From: an uncultured Gammaproteobacteria bacterium | Lineage (GTDB): Bacteria > Pseudomonadota > Gammaproteobacteria > GCA-001735895 | Length of the DNA stretch: 33,602 nt | Direction: 5' to 3' | Assembly: GCA_947260025.1 (NCBI GenBank) | Contig: CAMYON010000034.1 | Coordinates: 1-33,602 of the forward strand | Part shown: positions 24,626-31,415 of the stretch, in pieces | How the letters are laid out: each line of letters opens with the position of its first letter | Position numbering within the stretch: the stretch's first letter is position 1 | Notes under the pieces: model-generated | The model's database searches: none | The model's input: only the letters and a program-made list of their open reading frames with translations | Told to the model about the DNA's origin: nothing | Made by a program: the position numbers and the translations under genes

Positions 24626-26215
24626 TCAATAACCGAGGGCGCAGCCGTCCTTGCGCGGTTCGGAGCCGCCCTGCAGCACGCCTTGCTCCCAGTCGATGAC
24701 GATTGCCTGACCGCCGCCGAAAGGGCCGCCTTCGTCGACCACCTGGTGACCCCTGGCCGCGAGGCCTTCCCGGGTCGCGGCCGGTACGCCGGTTTCGACA
24801 TCCAGCACGCCGTTATAGAGCAGGAAGCGCGCGGCATCGAGCGATTGCTGGATGTCGAGGCCGTAGTCGATCCAGTTAGACAGCACGTAGGCCTGACCCA
24901 TCGCCTGGTATTGCCCGCCCATGACGCCGAAGCTCAGTACCGGCTTGCCGTCGCGGTAGACCATCGCCGGGATGATCGTGTTCATCGGGCGCTTGCCGCC
25001 CTCGAGCTGATTGAAATGGCCGTCTTGCAGCACGAAGCCGGCGCCGCGATTATTCAGGTTGATGCCGGTGGAGCCGGCGACCAGCCCGCAGCCCCAGGAG
25101 TGGAACACGCTGTTGATGAACGAACAGGCATTACGATCCTTGTCGACCACGCTGATGTAAACCGTGTCGCGATGGTTGGGTAAGGCCGACTCGACCGGCT
25201 GGCTCAGCGCCTGGTTCATGTCGATGCGCCGGAACTGGCTTTTAGCGAATTCGTCCGACAGCATTTCTGCCACCGGCAATGGATTGAAGCCGCTATCGGC
25301 AACGAAACGATCGCGCTCGGCCATCGCCAGCGTGAAGGCCTCGCTCACCAGGTGCACGTGATCGGCGCCGAGGTGGGGCAGTTGCGAGACATCGGTCTGC
25401 GCGAGTATGTTGAGCGCCATCAGCGTGGTGATGCCCTGGCCGTTGGGCGGAATTTCGAAAACCTCGTAGCCGCGGTAATTGCTGCTGATCGGCTCGACCC
25501 ACTCGGACTTGTGATTGGCCAGGTCCTCGAGCGTCATCAGGCCGTCATGCGAGTCGCTGAAACGCACGATTTCCTCGGCGATTTCACCGGCATAGAAACC
25601 GTCGCGGCCTTCGCGCGCGATGCGGCGCAGGCTGCGCGCGAGATCCGGCTGGCGATGAATGCTGCCGGCCGCCGGGGCCTTGCCGTCGACCAGGTAGGCC
25701 GCGCTCGCTTCCGGGGTTTGCGCCAGCAGATCCTCGGTACTCTTCCAGTTATAAGCGATGACGGGCGTCACCGCGTAACCGTTTTCGGCGTAATGGATTG
25801 CGGGTTGCAGCAGGGACGCGAAATCGGCATCGCCAAACTTGCGGTTTGCCCGGTACCACGCATCGATCGCGCCCGGCACGGTAGCCGCGAGAATATTGTA
25901 TTCGGGCACGCTGTCGAAACCGCGCGCGCGCACGACCTCGGCGCTGGCGGCTGCCGGTGAGCGCCCGCTGCCGTTCAGCGCGTGCAGTTTGCCGCTGGCG
26001 TTTTCGTGGTAGAGAATGAAACAGTCGCCGCCGATACCGGACGAATAGGATTCGACCACCGATAATACCGCGCTGGCGGCGATCGCCGCATCGAGGGCGT
26101 TGCCGCCGTCACGCATGACCTGTAACGCCGTTTCGGTGGCCAGTGGTTGACTGGTGGCGGCCATCGCCTCGGTAGACATGGCGACCGAGCGTCCCGGAAG
26201 TTGATGGTTTCTCAT
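24626..26215 (-). CDS. Gamma-glutamyltransferase family Ntn-hydrolase (cytoplasmic)
   Basis: This 529-residue proenzyme of the GGT superfamily self-cleaves before a nucleophilic Thr. The expected Thr is Thr351 in NHRDTVYISVVDKDRNACSF, giving subunits of about 350 and 179 residues. GGGRP-type and GGKRPMNTIIPAMV motifs are in place. No signal peptide is present, unlike periplasmic glutathione hydrolases. The substrate-binding region reads NGSGRSP instead of the RE-containing form of true GGT. These traits match the YwrD/HpxW-like branch, which includes oxamate amidohydrolase (oxamate to oxalate). With Frc nearby that activity is tempting, but it is an inference. Upstream a consensus TATAAT (26266-26271) and a palindrome mark its promoter. 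Confidence 0.85.
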   Translation of the reverse strand: MRNHQLPGRSVAMSTEAMAATSQPLATETALQVMRDGGNALDAAIAASAVLSVVESYSSGIGGDCFILYHENASGKLHALNGSGRSPAAASAEVVRARGFDSVPEYNILAATVPGAIDAWYRANRKFGDADFASLLQPAIHYAENGYAVTPVIAYNWKSTEDLLAQTPEASAAYLVDGKAPAAGSIHRQPDLARSLRRIAREGRDGFYAGEIAEEIVRFSDSHDGLMTLEDLANHKSEWVEPISSNYRGYEVFEIPPNGQGITTLMALNILAQTDVSQLPHLGADHVHLVSEAFTLAMAERDRFVADSGFNPLPVAEMLSDEFAKSQFRRIDMNQALSQPVESALPNHRDTVYISVVDKDRNACSFINSVFHSWGCGLVAGSTGINLNNRGAGFVLQDGHFNQLEGGKRPMNTIIPAMVYRDGKPVLSFGVMGGQYQAMGQAYVLSNWIDYGLDIQQSLDAARFLLYNGVLDVETGVPAATREGLAARGHQVVDEGGPFGGGQAIVIDWEQGVLQGGSEPRKDGCALGY

Positions 26216-26242
26216 GTGTTTACCCTGGAATCGAATGGGCGT

Positions 26243-26271
26243 GCTTACCCGGCCCGTAAGCGCGTATTATA
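26243..26271 (-). promoter_or_regulatory. Promoter -10 and overlapping palindrome of the GGT-like gene
   Basis: On the minus strand a perfect TATAAT lies at 26271-26266, about 50 bases before the ATG. Immediately downstream is the inverted repeat GCTTAC-N7-GTAAGC (26243-26261), which would cover the transcription start and so could be an operator. No convincing -35 is visible, which suggests activator dependence or a weak promoter. Confidence 0.45.
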
Positions 26272-26408
26272 ACCTCTTCGGAGCTTGCGGACCCAGCGGA
26301 TTTAGCCACGAGTCGAGGCAAACGAGTCGGCGGGCGGGGCGAATTTTACCCGGCGATACCGACCGACGAGTCAGGCTTTTTTCGATGCCACCCCGATTTC
26401 TGGTATAA

Positions 26409-28226
26409 ATGAAAAAAAGCCGTGATGTTATGACAACGAAAACCCTGGATGAAGAGACCGCCGGCGCCTGGAGCCCCGATATCAAGTCGACCCTGCCGTC
26501 GCAGTACCTGCCGTTGTCGACGATGTTTCGGCCCGAGAATGTAACCACCAGTATCGAAACCGCGAACGAACTGAGTGGATTCACCGGGCTGCCGATTCAA
26601 CAATTGATCTGTTTTCGCCCGCAAAGGCTGGTGGTGCACGAATTGCTGATCCGGGTCTCGGCCGATATCTTCGTCGACGATGGTTCGAAATACGAAGACC
26701 TGGGCGTTAATTTCCGTGAAGTGGTCGATCGCATCCTGGTGGGCTATATCGAGCCCGAGATGGAGCAGATCGTCGAGCGCTTCGAGCAGCTGCGCCGGCA
26801 GGCCGAAGCCATGGTTGTCGCGCAGCTCGAGGCGGATTTATTTCCGGCAGCGACGACGAGCCCGGTCGCGGAGCGCGGTTTCAGCCTGGCCAGGCTGTTC
26901 GGCAAGAAGCCGCCAAAGGCCGGTCCGGCGCAGGGCGAATCCCGCGAGCAGTGCGAACAGCGCGTCGTCGGCGAATGGCGGCAAAAGGCCGAGACCGGCG
27001 ACGATGCACTGTCGCGCGCGGTTTATGCGGCGCTCGCCACCATCGCCCATGCCCTGATCATCAAGCATGGCCGCATCATCGGCGAAAAGACCCTGCTCGC
27101 TTCGCTGGCAACCGGCCTGGTGTGCAATCAACACGGCAGCGAAGTAATCGGAGAAATGATTGCGCCCCGCGTACAGCAGGCGGCGGCGCAGGAGGGTTAT
27201 CGCGTGCTGCCAGCGCAGCGGGAACCTGTCGTCATCAACGTCAAGGGCGCCTCGGCTTCGGGCAAGAGCACCATGCGTCCGCTGCAGCGCCTGCATGCCG
27301 AGCGGCTCGGGCTCAACTGGGAGGATTTTGCGCTGATCAGCCCGGACATCTGGCGCAAGTACCTGCTCGACTACGATTCGCTGGGAGAGGCCTACAAGTA
27401 TGCCGGAACGCTGGCCGGTGACGAAATTCCCATCGTCGATCAAAAACTCGATCGCTACATCGACAGAAAGGCCGCCGTCGGGCAAATTTCGCATTTGCTG
27501 ATCGATCGCTTTCGCTTCGACAGCTTTGCGCCGGGTCGCGATACCGAGGAGGGCAGTAACCTGCTGACCCGTTTCGGCCACACGGTTTACCTGATATTCA
27601 TGGTCACGCCGCCGCCGTCGACGGTCGAGCGCGCCTGGCTGCGCGGGCTCAAGGTCGGGCGTTACAAGGCGGTGGACGACCTGCTGCACCACAACATCGA
27701 AGCCTTTACCGGCATACCGGTATTGTTTTTTACCTGGGCGCTGCGCCAGGACAAAACCGTGTTCTACGAATTCCTCGATAACAGCGTCGACCACCGGCAA
27801 ACGCCCAAAACCATCGCCTTCGGCCTGAACGGCGAAATGTACATTATCGATTTCAACTGCATGCTGGATATCGTGCGTTACACCAAGATCAATATCGACG
27901 CCGACAATCCTGATGACGTGTATCCGACGGAGGAGCAGATGGCAGCGGACAGGAACGTGGAATTCCTGGTCCAGTGCACCCGGAAAATCCCCGCGATCAA
28001 TTTCGTCGAGCGCGCATCGGGCCTGGTCTACGCTCGCATGGAATCGGGAAAAATGGTCTGGGTCGATCGCGAGGCGCTGCAGCGAGTCGTCGGCGCCAAC
28101 GAAGCGCAGGCGGCGATGGCGGCGATGGCGCCGAGGCTCATCGACGACCTGGAGCAGATAACCCCGCAGGCCGCAAAGCCAGTGCCCGAGGACGCCCTGC
28201 GGCATACCCTCGGCGACATGAGCTAG
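26409..28226 (+). CDS. Uncharacterised P-loop protein with zeta-toxin/kinase-like domain
   Basis: This 605-residue cytoplasmic protein is not identified by name. The N-terminal half (about 30-270) is helical, with a Lys/Pro-rich linker near 165-175. A clear Walker A motif GASASGKST is at 280-288, after the strand VVINVK. After it come SPDIWRKYLLDYDSLGEAYKYAG and DEIPIVDQKLDRYI, a layout recalling zeta-toxin or polynucleotide-kinase-like folds in which an Asp follows the P-loop strand. RAWLRGLKVGRYKAVDD could be a lid with Arg residues. No antitoxin-like small gene precedes it. The start is uncertain: ATG 26409 sits on TGGTATAAA, an extended -10-like sequence, so ATG 26430 (MTTKTLDEE) may be the real start. 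Confidence 0.75.
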   Translation: MKKSRDVMTTKTLDEETAGAWSPDIKSTLPSQYLPLSTMFRPENVTTSIETANELSGFTGLPIQQLICFRPQRLVVHELLIRVSADIFVDDGSKYEDLGVNFREVVDRILVGYIEPEMEQIVERFEQLRRQAEAMVVAQLEADLFPAATTSPVAERGFSLARLFGKKPPKAGPAQGESREQCEQRVVGEWRQKAETGDDALSRAVYAALATIAHALIIKHGRIIGEKTLLASLATGLVCNQHGSEVIGEMIAPRVQQAAAQEGYRVLPAQREPVVINVKGASASGKSTMRPLQRLHAERLGLNWEDFALISPDIWRKYLLDYDSLGEAYKYAGTLAGDEIPIVDQKLDRYIDRKAAVGQISHLLIDRFRFDSFAPGRDTEEGSNLLTRFGHTVYLIFMVTPPPSTVERAWLRGLKVGRYKAVDDLLHHNIEAFTGIPVLFFTWALRQDKTVFYEFLDNSVDHRQTPKTIAFGLNGEMYIIDFNCMLDIVRYTKINIDADNPDDVYPTEEQMAADRNVEFLVQCTRKIPAINFVERASGLVYARMESGKMVWVDREALQRVVGANEAQAAMAAMAPRLIDDLEQITPQAAKPVPEDALRHTLGDMS

Positions 28227-28338
28227 CTCGAGATTTGCGTGTTGAATCGATACCACATAATCATGGCCTGTAGCGGAACGCAGCGCTCGCCGGACGCTTA
28301 TGGTGCCGCCGATGCAAGACGCTAAACGCCCTGCCGCA

Positions 28339-28797
28339 ATGACAAGATATTCGCTGCTTGTCGTTTTGCTGCTGCTGGCTGGCTGCAGTTCCGGAGTCGC
28401 CACGCATGACGCCTATCGAGCCGCCGAGCTGGTGGTCGATTTCTTTACGGGATTGAAGTCCCGTGAAGGAACCCGGCTGGCTTACGCGTGGACCGATGAC
28501 AAGTTCAAGCAAGAAGTATCTTTCGAGGAGTTTTCCGGGATTGTCGCTGTCATACGAAAAACGAACGGGGGCGCGGAAATACACCTGGCTGGATTCGAGG
28601 TTTTTGGCCCCGATGAAGCGCTTGTCGTTTATGCGAATTCCAAAACCGGCGAGGCGGAAATGCACTTCAAGCTAACCCTTGCGGGGACCAAGAACCAGGA
28701 CTATTACCTGCTTGCCCTGGATGTCGACGATTCGGCTTTCGCTAAAACCGGCGTTTACCGGGAGTATCCAGAATCGATCGTCATCGAGGGTGTATGA
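28339..28797 (+). CDS. Small lipoprotein, unknown function
   Basis: This 152-residue protein starts MTRYSLLVVLLLLAGCSSG, a textbook lipoprotein signal with lipobox LAGC and Cys16 as the lipidated residue. It is therefore exported and anchored in a membrane. The mature part (about 135 residues) has an initial helix (YRAAELVVDFFTGLKSREG) followed by alternating strands, a layout like small NTF2/DUF4878-type lipoproteins. ATG 28339 is chosen over in-frame upstream starts at 28300 and 28312 because it puts the signal peptide at the N-terminus. It is 112 bases after the P-loop gene and convergent with the next operon. Confidence 0.75.
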   Translation: MTRYSLLVVLLLLAGCSSGVATHDAYRAAELVVDFFTGLKSREGTRLAYAWTDDKFKQEVSFEEFSGIVAVIRKTNGGAEIHLAGFEVFGPDEALVVYANSKTGEAEMHFKLTLAGTKNQDYYLLALDVDDSAFAKTGVYREYPESIVIEGV

Positions 28798-28822
28798 CAG
28801 TCGCGCGGACGGCCTGGGAGAC

Positions 28823-29437
28823 CTACGACAGGTAATTCATCCAGGCAGACATGCGCAACAGCGTCTTGCGCACCAGCGCCAGCTGGTGCAGGTCGCCGCT
28901 GTAAATTGCCGCCTGGGCGCGGGATCTGTCCGGAATCTGCGACGCGTACCAGGCGTAACGGCGATCGGTAATATCGATCAGCACCGGGATCAGGCGCTCG
29001 TCGCCCGTCGCGGCCGCGTCCAGGCTGGCCTTGCGGACCCAGCCCTGGTCCGTGCCGGACGCCGGTATTACGTTTTTCACTATGCCCGCGAAAACTTTAC
29101 CGGGAATGCTGTCGAAGCTTACCTCGGCGGTGCTGCCGTGTTTCAGGCGCAGCAGGCTGTTTTCGGGGAACCACGCGACCAGGTTGCGCTCTTCGATCGC
29201 CAGCGGAATATCGTCGGACTGCATGCTAGCGTCGGTGGCCAGCGATCGGGTGGTCAGGTACTGCCGGCTCGTGTCCGAGTGCGGGTGATAGAAATTCAAC
29301 ACCTGGATCAGCGCGAACGATAGTACCAGTCCACCGACAGAGGCGCTGGGCACGGTCCAGCGGTTTAACGGAATTCTAAATACCGTGAAGGTCACGATGC
29401 AGAGCGCGGCGTAACCTGAAATTATAAACAGTTCCAT
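28823..29437 (-). CDS. Shortened YiaV/HlyD-like inner-membrane protein
   Basis: This 204-residue protein matches both ends of the E. coli YiaV type of membrane-fusion-like protein (about 378 residues) but lacks its middle. The N-terminus has two membrane segments (about 3-20 and 31-49) with FRIPLNRWT and NFYHPH. The C-terminal part resumes at ENSLLRLKHGSTAEVSFDSIPGKVFAGIV and ends RKTLLRMSAWMNYLS, as in YiaV. The biotinyl-lipoyl halves and coiled-coil hairpin, about 170 residues, are absent, joined near residues 65-85 without a frameshift. It lies 19 bases downstream of a DUF3302 gene, the usual partner (YiaW), which supports orthology. The open frame is intact, so it is probably expressed. 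Confidence 0.78.
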   Translation of the reverse strand: MELFIISGYAALCIVTFTVFRIPLNRWTVPSASVGGLVLSFALIQVLNFYHPHSDTSRQYLTTRSLATDASMQSDDIPLAIEERNLVAWFPENSLLRLKHGSTAEVSFDSIPGKVFAGIVKNVIPASGTDQGWVRKASLDAAATGDERLIPVLIDITDRRYAWYASQIPDRSRAQAAIYSGDLHQLALVRKTLLRMSAWMNYLS

Positions 29438-29456
29438 GAATCTTCCTCGCTCGGCG

Positions 29457-29879
29457 CTAGGCCGCTTCGGTTGCCGCCATAATGGCTTTTTCGATACGTT
29501 CGATACGGTCGCCCAGTGCTTCGTAGCGATGCCCCAGCAGGGTTACCGAGTCGGTAATATCCTCGTCGAGCTGCGCCAGTTTCGGTCCGGTGTATTCGGC
29601 CTTGTCGTTGATCGCGGTGTCCTCGTTGTTAATTTCGGCGAATCGTGGCGCGATTTTCGAAACGGCGCTCTCGCGATAAGCCGCGGACCAGGCATACAGC
29701 AGCGGCCAGATGGCGTGCAGGGTAAACAGGCTGACCCAGCCGGCGAAACGGATGGCGTCCTGGTGAGGGTGATTGCGGTCTACCGCAATTTTATAGGGAA
29801 CGCCGACGATCGCGATGGCGCCGAACAGCAGGCTGGCCGCGATGAAGACCAGGATCCCGAGCGCAACGTATTCGTGCAT
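29457..29879 (-). CDS. DUF3302 family membrane protein (YiaW-like)
   Basis: This 140-residue protein has two membrane segments (about 5-28 and 47-66) and the DUF3302 core seen in E. coli YiaW: a Pro-Tyr-x-Ile-Ala segment, RNHPHQDAIRFAGWVSLFTLHAIWP, then a soluble C-terminal tail. The tail (about 95-138) looks like a coiled coil (LGHRYEALGDRIERIEKAI), as in YiaW. YiaW and YiaV are encoded together in other proteobacteria and presumably form one membrane complex of unknown function. AAGG precedes the ATG. Divided from the secreted-protein gene upstream by about 127 bases, it probably has its own promoter. Confidence 0.88.
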   Translation of the reverse strand: MHEYVALGILVFIAASLLFGAIAIVGVPYKIAVDRNHPHQDAIRFAGWVSLFTLHAIWPLLYAWSAAYRESAVSKIAPRFAEINNEDTAINDKAEYTGPKLAQLDEDITDSVTLLGHRYEALGDRIERIEKAIMAATEAA

Positions 29880-30006
29880 GATTTTTTACCTTCAGTTATG
29901 TTTCCTGAAAAGTTTAGGCTAAAAACCGGGGTAAATTTGTGAGACGTAGTTCTCATTCGTCGGGCGGACGCTAACGCCTGTCGGTCAATCCGCAACGTCT
30001 GTCGGG

Positions 30007-30741
30007 TCACTGGCTGGCTGGTCGGTTTTCGTACAGTTCCCAGTTCGATGCGGCGCCGGACCGGCACCCCACCGATGCCTCGCCTGGCGCGTCCGCGGTT
30101 ACGGCGGAGTCGAGCGCCTGGGTTTCCATCACCAGCCGGCGATTGTCGATATGGTAGGCAGTCACCTGGCGTGAGAGGTTGTCGCCGACCTCCATGATCA
30201 GGGGTTCGCTTTCGAGTTCGAGGAACACGGTCAGATGCTGCTCCCACGCGTCGGTGCCGGTTTCGCAGGTGTAAACCACAACACCCTCGGGGCGAGCATC
30301 GCCGCACAGGTTGCCGAACTGAACCTCGCCCGGGTAAAAATCGCAGCGTTTGCCGACATTGTTCAGGATCTTGATATGCCGATGGTAGCGCTCGATATGT
30401 GCCACCAGGATGGACTGGATCTGTTCGTCCGAATCGCAGCTCCAGCCCCAGGATTTCAGCTTGTCGACGAGGAAAAGCGCCCTGGAGCCGCAGTAGCCGC
30501 CATCGTTACGCGCACTCCACGGGTAAGAGCTGCCCGAGGATTTGGTGTACTTGACACGACACGCGAATCCCGGCTCGCTTACGATTTCGATCGAGCGCGT
30601 GAGCCCGTTGTTTTCGCAGACGAAGGCCATGCCCTGGCCGAACGCGGGCGCGCTGATCGAAAAGCAGCAAAGCGCCAGCTGGCAAAGTAAACAGAACCTT
30701 ACCGTCGTGCGTATTGGTGTCGCTTGTGTCTCCCCCGGCAT
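30007..30741 (-). CDS. Secreted Cys-rich protein, unknown function
   Basis: This 244-residue protein has an N-terminal signal peptide (TTVRFCLLCQLALCCFSISAPAFG, then QGM), so it is exported to the periplasm or beyond. The mature chain holds many Cys residues spread along it (FVCEN, FACRV, YCGSR, WSCDS, KRCDF, NLCGD, YTCET, VGCRS), eight in all, consistent with four disulfides. I recognise no family. ATG 30741 is used; a GTG at 30780 in frame would add 13 residues and no ribosome site distinguishes them. The next gene on the minus strand upstream is the intradiol-dioxygenase-like gene, about 120 bases away. Confidence 0.68.
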   Translation of the reverse strand: MPGETQATPIRTTVRFCLLCQLALCCFSISAPAFGQGMAFVCENNGLTRSIEIVSEPGFACRVKYTKSSGSSYPWSARNDGGYCGSRALFLVDKLKSWGWSCDSDEQIQSILVAHIERYHRHIKILNNVGKRCDFYPGEVQFGNLCGDARPEGVVVYTCETGTDAWEQHLTVFLELESEPLIMEVGDNLSRQVTAYHIDNRRLVMETQALDSAVTADAPGEASVGCRSGAASNWELYENRPASQ

Positions 30742-30862
30742 TCGAACTCGTCTTTGCTTCGCCCAGCCCCAAGTATCCACGAGATCAGGTAAAGATAAAA
30801 TTCATGTATTTCACAAAATTGCAGGAATATCGGATTGGGTAACCGACGCCCGGGATCAGGAT

Positions 30863-31369
30863 TCAGCCCGGAATCAGCGTAATATCGAAGCGCCCGTACA
30901 TCATGGTTTCGCCCTCCACGGTACCCGCCTCGAGGAAGATCGCGTTGGGGTGTTCGCTGTCGGCCTTCGGATCGTCCTTGAAATAAAACTCGGTGTCGAG
31001 GTACTGGTAGCCGTCATGATTGACGGTCACATGAACGTGGCTAAGCCGATGACTGTTGCCCGGAATCACCGACCCGAACTGGTAGATGCCCTTTTCATTG
31101 GCGGTCACCTGGCCCTGGTGATAGCTCCAGTCGAGCCCCTCGCTGTCGGCGTGACGGAATCCGATCACCACGTTGGGCACCGGGCGGCCGTCGAGGCTGG
31201 TGACACGCCCGCGGATGCGCATGCGCTGGCCGTCGTCGCCCGGCTGCCACAGGTCGACCATCCGGGGCTTGTCGGCGTCGGATTGGGCGCTTGCCGGCCC
31301 GGGCAACAACAGGCCTGGCAGCATCATTCCCGCCAGGACGAGTGGAATTTTAAGATAGTTTTTAATCAT
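30863..31369 (-). CDS. Secreted intradiol-dioxygenase-like protein
   Basis: This 168-residue exported protein has a signal peptide (cleavage after GPASA near residue 28) and a single beta-sandwich domain of the intradiol ring-cleavage dioxygenase family. The core GRVTSLDGRPVPNVVIGF, then TANEKGIYQFGSVIPG and SHVHV are recognisable. Of the four iron ligands of protocatechuate dioxygenase (two Tyr, two His), His111 and His113 and probably Tyr83 are present. The second Tyr, normally in PGxY, falls at Ser106 (PGNSHR). Activity as a dioxygenase is therefore doubtful; it may be a carboxypeptidase-regulatory-like binding domain. ATG 31369 is supported by GAGGAGG six bases upstream. ATG 31384 is rejected because it lies within that site's upstream region. 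Confidence 0.78.
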   Translation of the reverse strand: MIKNYLKIPLVLAGMMLPGLLLPGPASAQSDADKPRMVDLWQPGDDGQRMRIRGRVTSLDGRPVPNVVIGFRHADSEGLDWSYHQGQVTANEKGIYQFGSVIPGNSHRLSHVHVTVNHDGYQYLDTEFYFKDDPKADSEHPNAIFLEAGTVEGETMMYGRFDITLIPG

Positions 31370-31415
31370 GGTTTTCCTCCTCATCCGTTAATACGGCGTG
31401 ACTGGCCGGTTTGGA

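Noticed and set aside
24598..24837. N-terminal extension of the quinone oxidoreductase frame
   Set aside because: It overlaps the end of the GGT-like gene in another frame, and the family N-terminus MKAIVLKDFGGPE starts exactly at 24597 after a ribosome site.
26399..26407. TCTGGTATA, identical to one operator arm, before the P-loop gene
   Set aside because: There is no second arm; TGGTATAAA is better explained as an extended -10 promoter element.
29974..30005. Direct repeat ACG(C/T)CTGTCGG at a 21-base interval
   Set aside because: It overlaps the stretch just past the end of a gene and has only two imperfect copies; there is no CRISPR-like or iteron-like continuation.
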